NCBI GenBank assembly: GCA_032358255.1
Contig: JAULBX010025796.1
Span: 1-55,719, forward strand
DNA length: 55,719 bases
DNA from: Heterotrichella gracilis
Lineage: Eukaryota; Sar; Xanthophyceae; Tribonematales; Xanthonemataceae
Reading direction: 5' to 3'
Shown here: positions 1 to 12,100 of the stretch, in pieces
How the letters are laid out: the number at the start of each line of letters is the position of its first letter
How positions within the stretch are numbered: position 1 is the first letter of the stretch
Made by a program: the position numbers and the translations under genes
The notes under the pieces: model-generated
What the model was told of the DNA's origin: nothing
Databases searched by the model: none
The model's input: the letters and a program-made list of their open reading frames with translations, nothing else

Positions 1-267
1 TTCGTGCTCCCCATTTTATCCCGTCGCAAAGTTCAGGGAAATTCGAAAAATATCGCTACCCTTAGGATTCGAACCTGGGGGGTATGCGGTGGGTATGCGG
101 TAGATGACCCAAAAGCCTTACATGTGCCGTGCTGTTGCATATGCTCCTGGGTCACCTCCCTGCTAGAAAGAACACACTGCCCAAAGCACGACTGTGCACT
201 CCCACCGCCGCGCCCTGCTGGTATACATGCGGTGCTTGCAGTGACGGTACCCCACACCCTTGCGCAG
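1..267. other. Left edge, intron or upstream of amidase
   Basis: I see no convincing exon here. The amidase family has about 75-80 residues before the first readable exon, so one or more upstream exons must lie left of the window and this stretch is probably an intron. It ends in a pyrimidine-containing CAG acceptor at 265-267. Confidence 0.4.
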
Positions 268-2818
268 GGTTTCCACCCCGACAAGTGGGACCAGCTGACC
301 ACCAGCCTGGATGGACCCGAGGTGGCCATCTTCAAGGCGGCCTGCAAGGAGGCAGGGGTGTACGGCATTTTCAGCCTCACGGGGGAGTACCACCCTGAAG
401 GTGCGTAGTTACTGTGAATTACACAGTAACAGTGGCCTATGGCGAGAAATTGCTGCTGCGGCGGACATTCATCCTTTTTTTTGGTTGTCATTATCATTTA
501 TTGTATTCTGAACGTGCTTGCTGCACACCTTGCTGTGAGGCTGCATGCACTGGCCTGGCACGTCAAGGCAGTTGCAGTTGGCCCTCTTTCCTGCTACCTA
601 CCATCAATCCCTGTGCAACCCTGCTGCAGGCAAGAACCCTTACAACACCCTCATCATGATCACCGACCAGGGCGAGATCAACCACGTGTACCGCAAGATC
701 TTCCCATGGGTGCCCAAGGAGCCGTGGACTGCTGGCCATGAGACATCCGTGGCGGTGGGACCAAAGGTGGGAAAACCCTCTTAGGGTGTGCGCTGGGCTG
801 GGATGGCACTGCGCCCATGTGTAGCTACCACTGGCACCTGAATATGTAACGGAATATTGAGGAAAAGCCCGCCGCAGTTCGTGGCCATGCGCTACTCAAT
901 TTACCCCCTCCAAACACTCCCCTCGTACGCAATCCTGTTGGCTCCCCTCGCATGGGTCCATGTGCCCTGCCATCACACGCATCCCTGTACACTGTGCCAT
1001 CGAGTGTGTGGAGCGTGCACAAATTCCCCCTTACATGCGCCTTAAGCGCCCTGTAAATGAGCGCCGCATTGCCACCCACGTGGTCCCCATGACTTTGATG
1101 CTATTATTAGGCTTGGGTGGTAACGTTAGTGACCCCTTCTACCTTCTTCCAGGGCCTCATCATCGCTGGCTCCATCTGCTACGACTCCAACATGCCTGAG
1201 ATGGTGCGCGACCTGGTGTTCAAGGGGGCGGAGCTGGTGGTGCGCATCCAGGGCTACATGTACCCCGCCAAGGAGCAGCAGCGCATGGTGGCGCAGGTGT
1301 GTGTCAGGCAGGGCGACCAAAACCCTGATTTCAAAAATACTTCTTAATCAGGCAAGAAGCAGGGCGCATGGTGGCACAGGTGTGTGTGGACCATTCAACA
1401 GCCTGAAGATGTGGGCATAAATCCTCACCCTTCCGCAGCCCTGCAACCCTAATCCTGCACAATGTCCTGCACAGCCGCACCAAACCAACCCCATCCCACG
1501 CACCGCAGGTCCGTGCATGGGAAAATAATTGTTACTTTGCAGTTGCCAACATGGCTGGCCGCGACCTGGTGTACTCCTACTTTGGCCACTCCAACATCGT
1601 GGACTTTGACGGCAGCGTGCTGGCGGAGTGCGGCACCAGCCCTGACGAGGTCACATACGCAACCCTGTCACTCACTGCACTAAGGTAAGGAGGGGGGGAA
1701 TAGTGGACAGGAGGGCAATGCGGTACCTCATTGGTTTCTTTTTGGTTCTATTTCTCGATCAGCGTTCCTGGTCAAGGACGGCAGGGGAGTATGTATTACT
1801 CCCTTTGAGGGGACAAGTGGGGCCAGGTTGCCCATGGTAGCTTCAAATTCCTTATGCGCAGCTGGCATACGTGTGTTTCCAAATTACCGCCAATGTTTAA
1901 TTTAGTGTGCCTTTTGCTGCTGACTTGGCACCAGCTGGGTAAGGAAGAGGAGATACATTTTTAAATGCCTGGCAGGGGATTTCCCTTGCTTTCAGGAGGG
2001 CGCTGATCATCTGCACCTGCATGAATTACTGGACCTAGCCTCATCCCCAAACCCTGATTTGCCTCCTTGCATCCCAGGGACGCGCGCCGCAACTGGAGCG
2101 CCGAGAACCACCTGTACAACCTGCTGCACCGTGGCTACACCTCGGAGCCAAGGGGCCACGCTGCATGCCCATTTGACTTCTACAAGTGAGTGTGGGGTAG
2201 ACAAGGGGTAAAATGAAATTTACACATGGGGCATGGGCAGAAATGACTTTGGCAGCGGCTACCATTGCATAAAAAACATGTACTACATTGCACAGAAACG
2301 CGTTTTAATCCTACTCGGCCAATTGCCCTGTGCGCCCGATGGGACACACATGGTCAATGAAGTAAACATCATGTGATGAGAACATGTTTAGAAAGGGAAA
2401 AGAATATTTGTTTGTGTTTCTGGGTTGTGTTTTGTGCTCAATTGTTTTGTCTTACAATGTTGGGAGTCATTTTTTGCCTCCAATTGCTTTGAAATGGTGG
2501 GTGCAATCCTCACCGTGTTGAGGATATTTCATCCCGTTATATCATCTCCTTTTCAACATGCACCATCCCCCGTGTCGCAGGACTTGGGTCAACGAGCCTG
2601 AGAAGGCCAAGGCAATTTCCGAAGCCCTGACGCGCGATGCCGACGATTCCCAGGACGCCTCGGGCCCGATGGTGGTGCCCCCTCCCCCCTCCAAATTTGT
2701 GATGGAGAATGTGCTCACCGCGAAGGCCCCAAAAATCACCGCCAATGGACACGCCAACGGTCATGCGAATGGCTATGCCAACGGTCACGCCAACGGTCAT
2801 ACCAACGGCCATGCTTAG
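268..2818 (+). CDS. Aliphatic amidase (AmiE type, nitrilase superfamily), 5' partial
   Basis: Exons: 268-400, 630-766, 1153-1296, 1509-1684, 2078-2185, 2581-2818, with all junction phases agreeing. The product matches bacterial AmiE amidases, which hydrolyse short aliphatic amides to the acid and ammonia. Visible landmarks are the substrate-side Glu in [10 protein letters not shown], the Lys-containing NPYNTL...YRKIFPW block, the catalytic Cys in [11 protein letters not shown], the block [15 protein letters not shown], then [13 protein letters not shown] and [21 protein letters not shown]. The Glu-Lys-Cys triad of the nitrilase fold therefore appears intact. The N-terminal region (about 75-80 residues in the family) lies off the left edge. 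The C-terminus is extended past the usual AmiE end by a Pro-rich stretch and an (N-G-H-A)-type repeat. No organelle signal can be judged without the start. The likely role is nitrogen scavenging from amides. Confidence 0.9.
1354..1392 (+). repeat. Intronic copy of amidase exon 3 end and donor
   Basis: This stretch repeats, with a few changes, the last 26 or so bases of exon 3 and its GTGTGTGT donor (original around 1271-1304, offset 83 bases). A stop lies between the copies, so it is probably not used. It is one of many such junction copies in the window. Confidence 0.7.
2735..2815 (+). repeat. In-frame short tandem repeat coding (N-G-H-A)n
   Basis: Degenerate 12-base units at the end of the last amidase exon encode repeated Asn-Gly-His-Ala with Tyr and Thr variants (about six units) right up to the stop. 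It lies outside the catalytic core. Confidence 0.85.
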
Positions 2819-3858
2819 TGCAAACATGTAGATCTTGCCATGCTGGGCGATGGTGGGTGTGAGGTTGGCTGCCAGTGCCACCCGGTACTTGGCAGGTAGT
2901 CATGCGGAGAGAAGTACATGGTGAACAGTATTGAGGCATGATCAAGCACGTCTGTACTTGGCGCTCTGCCGTGGCCCCCCGGGGGCTTTCTGTCATTCAT
3001 CCTCCTACATATTTAGTACTGACAATTGCAGTGTACACCTGGTTGAACCTGGTGAGTAAATATCATTGATATCGTGTACGTTCTGAGCACTTGATTCCTC
3101 ATTTCTGCGTTGCATTCTTACAATTAGTTTAGTACATTACTGTCAAGAACTAGTCAGACGCTTAATTGCATCTTTGCGATAATCTGCCAATCGTGGTTTC
3201 TTCTGGCCTTTGCGCTTACCCTTGCATTCATGGGGAATGTGACCCAGGTCCTTCTGATACATGTGTGATGCATCAATGATAGAGACGCATGGAGGCATTG
3301 CCAAAGTTTAATCGTGATTGCGTTAACAATTCTGAAAGTAAAATTGTGCCCAAAGTATTGCCGGCAATTAATGCAGTGACTGGACAGTCTTGGAGCCCAG
3401 CCCAGTACAGGCATCGTAGGCTAGGCATGCAAGCAAAATAAGCTAGGCATCTGAGCAGAATTGAGCACAAAGTGAAGCTAAGAAAGAAAGAAAGAAAGTA
3501 AGGGAACGCACAGAGGCGTAGTTAGGGGGCCACTGGCTCGCACCAGGGCACCACACCAGCCAGAACGGCTGGTCAAGTATAGGCCTGGAGGCTTAATTAG
3601 CCAATGCCCGCAGGCATGGCATGCAGAAGGGTTTGGCGTTTAGTGTACACAGCATAAGAGCCAATATAGTAAAATTAGATGCAGTCATTGAATGCGATGA
3701 CTTTAAAATTCAGAATGCCTAAAGTTGAATGTAAGGCGTCTTATAGGTAGCATCCCGAATCCACCTCCTATGATGAGGCTAGGATCAGAAACCAGACAAA
3801 TATCCAATTGGAGGACAGTATCTCTGACCGACTCTACGCATGTCCGCCAAGGGGTGCA
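2819..3858. other. Convergent intergenic region
   Basis: This lies between the 3' ends of the amidase (+) and the SPOC-like gene (-). No reading frame here resembles a known family. Around 3484-3512 there is an AGAAAG-rich run followed by a short motif that recurs near 5600-5628, so the tandem duplication of the SPOC-like genes seems to include downstream flanking DNA. Confidence 0.5.
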
Positions 3859-5330
3859 TCATACACCTGTATAGCCATGCTTTGCATCTGCCAGTGCTGA
3901 CTCCAGGCTCGCGCGCTGATCCTGCAATCGTAGGGTGAGGGTAAGGGTCTAAGACTTGCATGGAAACCCAAGAAACACCATGCACAGATGACTGCACTCC
4001 TCAGCAACACTTGTATTCTGGTTTAAATTTGCGGTGATTATACATCAGAATGTGTGCATAAAAAGAGCAAAGCGCAGTCAGCCTACCTCAGTCAGCCAGG
4101 CCTTGACAGCTCCCGCCAGACCCTTGTCAGGGTGGAACAGCAGCAGGCGAGATGGCCCCTCCAGGTCCCCCACCACTGCCACCTTGCGCATGACAGACAG
4201 CTGCTTGGCCCGATGTGACATCCATGGCGTATTGGAGTGGGTGCGCTCTATAATAAACAGACCGCCTGCCCAGCACCTGAACAGCTCGCTGGGGTCAAAT
4301 TCACTCTCATGCAAATGTGAGGAGATCTGTAGGTGGGGCGGCAGGCAGAACAACCCCTCCTGCACTGCCCAGCACCGCATGGTGCATGGCACCACCGCTG
4401 GGAGGGGGTGCAGGGTGATGTTCCCCTGCCACATATGCTGCCCCGGCTGGTCAGGGTGCACTGCCGTACCCTTGCTAGGGTTTGAACCACCACCCTGGTC
4501 GTGTGCTACTGGCTGGAAGACCGGCTTAGGGTTTGGAGCCGGTGGTGCAGGTTCATCTGGTCTGCGAGGGCCAGCAGCTTGTGGCTGGCTGGCTGCAATG
4601 GCAGGTTGCAAGAGCGGGGAAGGTGCTGGCAGCATGAAAGATGTTACCAGTAGATGCTGCTGCGCGAGAGGCTGCTGCTGCTGCATCCAAGTGGAGGTGC
4701 CACACTGGGTCTGGCAATGCGTGACCCCAGGTGGTTCCTGCAACAGGCCTTGGCGCAGCAGGTCCTGTAGGAGAGCTTGCAGGCCCTATTCCAAAAACAA
4801 GCAGGGACGAGTTTGATGTGTATCAGGATCAAGCTGGCTCTCCAGCTAGAGCTCTGCTCACAACTCAACCACAGTGGGGTGAGACAATGACCGCTGGGCA
4901 ATTGCATTGTAATGCAAAACCAATTTGTGTAACAGGTTATGTCCAGTTACCATGAACCATTTAATAAATTGTGATGCAAGGGCTATGCTATGTAGCCGTC
5001 TGCCACCGCATCTGCCACCTGTGTAGGGGCATGCGGTTAGACAAGGATGGTGCTTGAGCAGGCAACATTTCCGCGCACCTGCTCTGGTGGTGGCAGTGGG
5101 GGTGGAGAGGCAGGAAGCAATGGATTTGGCAATGGACCCTGCATCCCCAGCTGCTGCTGTTGTGTCCAAGGGTGGGTGGCCAATTTGGGGGCCATGATTC
5201 CTTGCACAAATGCTTGGCTTCTAAACGGCAGTGAACGCTGTAACACCAGTCGCTGCGGTTGCTTCTGCTGGGGCCAAGGCAAGGGGGCATTTCTTAGTGA
5301 AGAGCGCATGCATGACTGAGTCAAACCCAT
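3859..5330 (-). CDS. Gln/Pro-rich protein with SPOC-like C-terminal domain (tandem paralogue)
   Basis: Three exons, 5079-5330, 4087-4764 and 3859-3921, all phase 0, give a complete 330-residue product starting at an ATG (5330). Residues 1-160 are rich in Gln and Pro (for example WMQQQQPLAQQHLL). Residues of about 200-310 form a domain with MWQGNITLH near its start, then LPPHLQISSHLHESEFDP, WAGGLFIIERTHSNTPWM and the end LLLFHPDKGLAGAVKAWL. This pattern (W-x-G-x-I, a Cys strand, a long acidic loop, then a hydrophobic LLLF strand) resembles SPOC domains of Spen/PHF3-type regulators, but the assignment is by eye. The domain and the last exon (DQRASLESALA) are clearly paralogous to the 3' end of the adjacent gene at 6185-19966. 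A short indel in the last exon shifts the frame so the tail ends differently. It could be a functional short regulator or a recent truncated duplicate. Confidence 0.7.
4087..4437 (-). other. SPOC-like domain of the short paralogue
   Basis: This is the region of exon 2 coding the conserved domain shared with 6504-6880. Conserved positions include W-x-G-x-I at the start, a C-x-M-R-x-W strand, P-P-x-L, the D-F/S-D-P turn, W-x-G-G, W-M-x-H-R and F-H-P-D-x-G-L-A-G-A-V-K-A-W. Where the two copies differ, most differences are conservative. Confidence 0.6.
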
Positions 5331-6184
5331 TAAATATTATCGGCATTATTGGAAAGCAACTGTTGCCCCGCCATCCCATGCACTATGGTGGGGCAACCCT
5401 GGGCAATCAGTGGAGGTTTTGAAAGATGTGGAGAACGGTGAAGCATGAGATTTTGCACTGCAGTTCACATGTGTATCTATACTGGGCATGCAAGAGACAT
5501 CCCAAGCCTTTGACTCCACTTTGTTTCTCCTTCCATTTCTAGAGCTTTTACAGAAAGTCCTGTAGTGACTAGCCTAACACGGGTACCATTGCTTCAGAAA
5601 GGAAGGAAGCAAGGGAACGCACAGGGCTTCAAGGTAGGCCTGACCAACAAGCAGTTGAGGCGGGGCGGGATACTTGCCTCGAGCAAGTTCAAACCCACCC
5701 ATGTGAGGGAGTTACGCCATGTTGAAGCTGGACCTGATAAACGTGTTCAACAACCCAACTCCTGTCAACAAGCAAAGAGGTTGAAACATAGGAAATGAGA
5801 AGTCACGGCGTGCTGAACCTGGCACTGGGACTGAATCCATGGACACAAGTATCCAATATACTGCACTCCAAGTTTTCGGAAAGTGGCATGCATAGTATCA
5901 TGGCTTGTACAACCAGAAGTGTTTGTTAAGCAAGAACCCTCCAGGGAACAAAGAAAGCACCGAAAGTTAGACTAACAAAGTGGACGTAGACAGGTGGTAC
6001 ATTAGTAGATAGTGTTGGTAGCAAAGGCAGCATATTGGTAATATACAGGAGCACTGTAGTGCATTTACTTCACATTTTTAAACTAGACATAAAATCACCA
6101 CCCAATGGGCACCCATCCAAAGGGCACCCATCCAGATACCCGAGGCCGCTTGCTTGAATTGTTTCACGAGCTTTACTTGGCCAC
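5331..6184. other. Intergenic between the two SPOC-like genes
   Basis: This is the presumed promoter of the short paralogue plus the 3' flank of the large gene, both transcribed leftward. A short motif at about 5600-5628 resembles one at 3484-3512, which supports a tandem duplication of roughly 2.1-2.4 kb. I see no gene. Confidence 0.5.
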
Positions 6185-9100
6185 TCAGCCAAGGGGTGCA
6201 TCATAAAGCTGTATTGCCAGGATGGCATGCTGTGCGCCTGCCAGTGCTGACTCCAGGCTGGCGCGCTGATCCTGCAAGGGGAAGGTGTTGGTTAGGGTTT
6301 GGTGAGGGGTTTGCAAGTTAGGCGATGGTTGCTTTGCAGTGTGCAGGAGCGCAACGGCAAGGCAAATCACACTTGCAGCTCATGAGTGGTCACCAACATC
6401 AGTGCACAGCAATGCACAATGCTGCACGTAGGCCAGCCCGCATCGCATACACCCTCGCCGGGGTTACAATCTTCACAAGGCGGCATAAAATCACCAGCCG
6501 CACCTCAGGCAGCCAGGCCTTGACAGCTCCCGCCAAACCCCTATCAGGATGGAACAGCAGCAGGCAGGCAGGATTGCAGCCTCCAGGCCCAGTAGCCGCA
6601 CCCACCCCCTCCACCACAGCCACCTTCTTCTGAATCCGGAGGGTGGTGGTGCGATGCGCCATCCAGAGGGCGCCAGCTGAGTCATCCTGGTTGCGGCTGA
6701 CCATGTACACCCCCCCTGTCCAGCGCGCCGCCAGGTCTCTGGGGTCAAAATCGCGCTCTGGGGAGTGGGCGGAAACCACCAGATTTGGTGGCAAATGCAG
6801 GGGTCCTAGCTGTGCCCCCCAGCTGCGCATTGCACACCCCACAGTGCCTTGGTCGAGGGTGATGCTACCCTGCCACACCTCCTCCCCACCCAGATTAGCG
6901 TCCATGGGCGCTGCAATACCCTCATTAGGGTCTTGAGCATCAGCCTGGGCCATGGCTGGTGGTGGGTCTGGTGCTGCTGGCTGAGGCTGCGGGGTGGGTG
7001 CGGGCGATGCTGGCGGGGTCTCCAGGGGTATGAAGTCCAAGGACGTTGCAACGCCCTCATCATCCTCCTTGGGTGCGGGCGATGGCGGGGGGGACTCTAG
7101 GGGGATGTAATCCTGCAGAATGAATGGGGGGGAAGTTGGTGGCAATCCCAGGGGGGTGTAGTCCTGCAACAAGGTGAGTAATTGTGATGGATACGGATAA
7201 AATATGAGGACTTGTTGATGGTGGTATCCTTGTGACCTTGAGTGGGCATATATGATGGGTATAACTCTATTGTAAATGAAGCCATCACTGGCCAACTGTA
7301 CTGCAGCATGATTATACGCCTGGTGCGTTCAGATGTGATAGACCTGGGGTAGAGCCACGCATGGCACGTTAGAGTAGCCTGGTGGGTGTGCACTTCAATG
7401 AGGTAAATGTAGCCTGGAAGGGCGAGTGGCTCACGGGCACTAGAAACCTTTTCACACGTGCTTATGTTGCCTACCTGCGATGAATCCTCGTCGTTATGTG
7501 GGCACATCTGCATTGCCTCATCGCCAGCTCCATCATCTTCACCACTGCCAGTGCCATGACCCATCAGGTGAGGCGGCAGGCACTCCATGGCAGATCTGCC
7601 ACCTTTCTCCTCCCCTGCCCTCACCGCCCCTTGGCTGCCCTGCTGCACTCCCCGTTCCTCCATTTGATCATTCCCCCCTTGCACACCAGGCACAGCTGTC
7701 ACTGCTGCCAGTGTGATGGGAGGAATACCACCTGGAGGGTCAACCGCTGCATTGCTGGCATCCTCTTTCGCAGGCTGACTGCCGCCAGCGCCTCCCTTGT
7801 CCCCAGCAAGCTTCTCCACCTGGTTTCCCTCCCCAGACGCTGCCGTATACCTTCTCTTCCCTGATGAACCCGGATGTGATCCACCCGTCAGGCAGCTGTC
7901 CCCAAAATGCCCTCTCAGTGATGGTGATGGGGATCGTGGCCGTTTTCCCCTGCTGTCCCTGTCATCCCGCGAGCTTGACCTCCTCCTGCCCCTGCCATTC
8001 CCCACCCAATGATCCACAGCAGACAACTCCAAGGCCCCAGGTAGTGATTTCCCATCCCCAGAATTCTGCTTCCCATTCCCAGCCGACTGATTTTCATCCC
8101 TGGCTGCCTGATTGTGATCCCTGGGTGCCAGGTTTGCATCCCCATGTCCCAGGCATTGCTGTGGCTGGGGATCATCACAGCACACTTCAGCCAGTGCAAT
8201 ACACTGTTTTGCCTCATCCACAAGATGCTGGGGAGGGCTGAGTAGGGCTGCTAGGAGGGTATCGTGCCCATCGCCACGCAGCACTTCCAAAGTTTGTGAT
8301 GCCATTGAAAACCCCCCCTTGACAGACAGGCGAGCCATTGCCAGTACCGATGCCAGCGCCTGCAACAGCATAATCAGGTGCAATTAGATGGGCCAGGATT
8401 GATACAGCCAGCAATTAGGTGAAAGGAGGTGTCAGCACCAATACCAGGTACCAAATACCGGCCAGGGATCAGGTGCAAGTGGGTGCAATCATCAAGCCAG
8501 TGTCAACGCAAGTGCCTGCAACTGCTTGACAGCAATCCTCTTTCAATAGGAATGTATTTCCAAGGCCCTATTCCATGCAAATATCCTGGACTTATCATCA
8601 AATGATCATCATCAACATCAGGGCAATGCACAGTGTCTCTCCCTGCCCAGAGGCCCCAGCACCCCTACCTGTCGCCTGGCCAAGCCGTATGTTGCCTCCC
8701 CCAGCGTGATCCTCTCTGCATTCCCCCCCTGGCGCTGCCGCTCGCACAGCGCTGACTGGTGAGGTGTGGGAGCATCTGACAGGTGGCACAGAGATACACG
8801 GTAGCCTTCCTGGGTGGGAGAAAAAACAGTGGGATTAGAAAATGGGCAACCGCAATGTATCACCAGCACAGCTCAGGGGCCTTGTAAGGCACTGTCATTC
8901 TAGGGATTAGGGTCCTATAGCCCATGATACCAGGTACTAGCAAAAGTAATTCTGCAGGATGTTAAAGAGCACAGCTTTGAGTAAGCGTAGCTTTGGATGA
9001 AAGGTAGAGTATGGCGCGAATGATGGTGCGGGGTGCTCGGGAGAGGACTTGGCTTGCATTGGCTTGTAAGGTGTGTGCTTGTACAGTAGAAAGAATTTGA

Positions 9101-12100
9101 TGGGAGAGTTGCAAGGGTGCCATGGCCAGCGATGCATTGGCTGCAAAATCGCCCCACAGACAGTGAACATTTGGCAATACAAGAATGCCCGACATATCAT
9201 AGAAGCGACCATCAATAATACAGCACTCACCAGGACTGCCCTCTTGGGCCTGGCACCCGACCACATTCGCTGCATGCAACCAACTATTGACCGCCCTGTC
9301 CCCCTCTCACCTCTAGTTCCAGTTTCACCCCCTGCAGTCCCGCTCCGCCCTGCCCAAACACCACCCCCCTGACCTTGAGCAGGCGGGGGGCGCCACCTGG
9401 CATCACCACCTCAACCACATGCCCACACACAAGTGACAGCTGGCAGCCCCAGGGGAGGCATCTGGCAGCCAGGCGCTGGCAATCTGTGGCAAGGGAATGG
9501 GGAGGGGTGAAGCAGGGGAAAGCAATCTGTGTCAAGCGGAAAGGAAGTAAATACAGTGGAGTGCAATATATGTAAAACTACAGACAAAAATAAAACAGGG
9601 GATGGCAAGGATCTTGCATATGTGCACACAAATGCACAGCAGACGCCCATTATATAAACATGCGCGGCAGAATTCACTCCAAACCCTCCGTCAGGGTTTG
9701 CACGTACCCTGCATCACTTTCTCCGCCACCAGCAGCCCCTGCATCCCTCCCCGGGACAGGTACAGCCGCCGCAGCACAGCCTGAGATTCCACAACAGCCA
9801 CATCCCCCCATCGAGGCGCAACGGGTTCGCTGCCCACACCGCCTCCATTGCCCCCTCCCTTGCTGCCATTGGCAGGTGCCTGGCTGTGAAGCTGTGCGCC
9901 AGGGGGGTTAGACGCGCGCATGTGCGCGGGGGCGTCAGGGGGCCCGCCATTGGCTGCCGCAGCGGTCGGCTTGGGCAGAGGTGCGCTAGGGCGGGGTGGG
10001 GATGGATGGGGAGCCTGGAAGCACATGGTGCCTTTGGCTGCAGCAGGCTCTGCTGCGGGGGCCAATTTCGCGCCATCTGGCGCCTCCCGGACATTGCCAC
10101 CTGTCCCAGCTGGTTCTGAAGAAGCCCCTGGAGGGATCCTACGCTGCGCTGAGCTGGCGACACTGTGTTCGGGCGCGCTGCTTGGAGGCACGCCACGCGG
10201 CTTGAACGCGGCAGCGGTGGGCCCTGACGCAGGGCCCACGCAGTCGCCAGAAGGCGCCGTTTTGGGCCGCGCAGCAGGGGCGCCATCGCTTTTACCAGGT
10301 GGCGCCGTTTTGGGCCGCGCAGCGGAGGTGCCTTTACCCTTACCAGGGTTCAGCAGGTACATCTTCTTGGCGATGATGGCACCCTGTTTGCCCACCACAG
10401 ATGGGCTGGTGTCCCCTGGCGAACATAGTCGCCCCACAGCGCCAGCTGGCACCGGAGTGGTGGGGGCTGGGGAGGAGGCACCCCCCGCCGCTGCGTCCTC
10501 CCCTTGCGTGGTGATGGCGCGCGTGGCGGTGAAGGTGGTGGTGACTGGGGCTGATGCCTTCATGCGCGGTTTGGGGGCTGCGTGGGGCAATGGTGGGGGT
10601 GCAGGGCGAGGGGGGACAGCTGGCGACTGCTTGACCTCCCCACTGGGGGTTTTGTGATGTGTCCCCTTGACGGACAGGCCTGCTATGGTGTCGCAGCTGG
10701 CTGGTGGGGTAGCATCGGCCAAGGGGAAGATTGGCATGGGGCATTCTGGAGGGGGGATGCCTGTTGTCAGGCGGGGGCTGGCCCGGGTGCCTGGACGTGG
10801 GATTTTTCGGGGGAGGCCAGCTGGCTTGTTCCCGGTGGGGATGGGTTTGGTGGCGATCCCCTTGCCAGGCAGGTGCAGTGGGTTGAACACGCGCTGCTCC
10901 CCGTTGGTCGCGCCCTTTGCATCCCCCTTGAGCTTGAGCGCGGTTTGCTGTTGGGTGGCTGTGGGCTGGCCAGCTGGCGGTGCTGCTCCCTCACTGGCTG
11001 ATGGGGCAGTGCATCTGCCACTGCTGGCTGGTCGCTCCTCATTGCCCACCTCAACACCTGGGGCACAAATGAATATGAAGAAAATGTCAATCCTGGCAAA
11101 TGGTAAACTGGGCAATATCAACAACAATATTGGACACCTGGGGCCCAGATCGATCAGGCTGCCACAGGTCAGTTCCAGACCCTGCAATTGGGGTTCCCAT
11201 CACACATCGAAACCACATGTGTAACAGGATAGAGCTCCTCGGCGCCGCATTTCAAAGGTTGACGGCTGATCTGGCGGCATTGCTGGAATGCATGCCAAAT
11301 CATTCACATTTCCTCCCATTGCATACATATGCACACTCACATGAATCTTGTCCAAGCCTGTTTTATATATACAAACACCCTGGCAGAAGCCCTAGGCTGC
11401 ACTTAAAGGATTCAACTAATAGATAACTACATCTAATGACGAAAGCGCGTCGCACTCACCAGCACCAGGGTGTGTGATTCCCCCCTTGGCAGATGATGGC
11501 TTTGGGTTCCTCCCCTGGCAGTGGGCCTGTAGCCTCAGGAGTGCCTCGGGGCCAAACTGCATGCAAGGGGTGTTATATAAGCAACATATATTTGCTTTGG
11601 TTTGGGGGAGTGATACAACAATCACATTTAAGTGTCAGCGATGTACATGTATTTCAAGCGCCCTGGGATTGAACCAAGTACGCGCCCAGGAAATTAAAAG
11701 TGCGTAAGTGCAAGCTGTGGTGGACACCAGGCAGTGCGCAGGGTCGCGCATTGCACCACACACCCAGTTGACAGACAGATTCTATTACAAGATAAACATA
11801 ATCTATAAACTGCAATGGGCCAATCTATGTTCCCGCCAGCCCCAATGGTACGCAGGCCAAAACCCTGTCAACCCTGCAAGCTCAAATCCTATATACCCTT
11901 ATTAATGGCCACAGACCCCACCTTGGCTTCCAATCGCTCCTTTGCCTGGCGCACAGCCAGCCTCACCCGCGTGGCTGCTTGGGCAGGCCCTGGGACCTCC
12001 CCGTGCCATCCCCGGGCCTGGGCTGCTTGGTAGAAATCGCACAGTGCGCGCTGGGCAAGGGGCTGGGACACGCCGGTGGGGCAGCTAAACACAATGGCCT

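Noticed and set aside
60..100. GGTTCGAATCC-like T-arm motif on the minus strand, suggesting a tRNA
   Set aside because: The T-stem pairs only partly and no D-arm, anticodon arm or acceptor stem can be folded around it.
4034..4816. Plus-strand frame of 260 codons
   Set aside because: It begins at a GTG, has scattered Cys/Trp/Arg without family pattern, and overlaps the SPOC-like exon on the other strand, which has a clear paralogue.
6504..6880. Idea that the giant gene is a PHF3/Bye1-type protein because of SPOC
   Set aside because: I see no PHD finger Cys/His pattern or TFIIS-like domain; the rest of the protein is AP2-like modules and linkers, so only a SPOC-like domain is proposed.
9920..10657. 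Long plus-strand frame of 245 codons, Ala/Gly-rich
   Set aside because: It is the antisense shadow of the GC-rich exon 9708-11057, which is supported by phase agreement with its neighbours.
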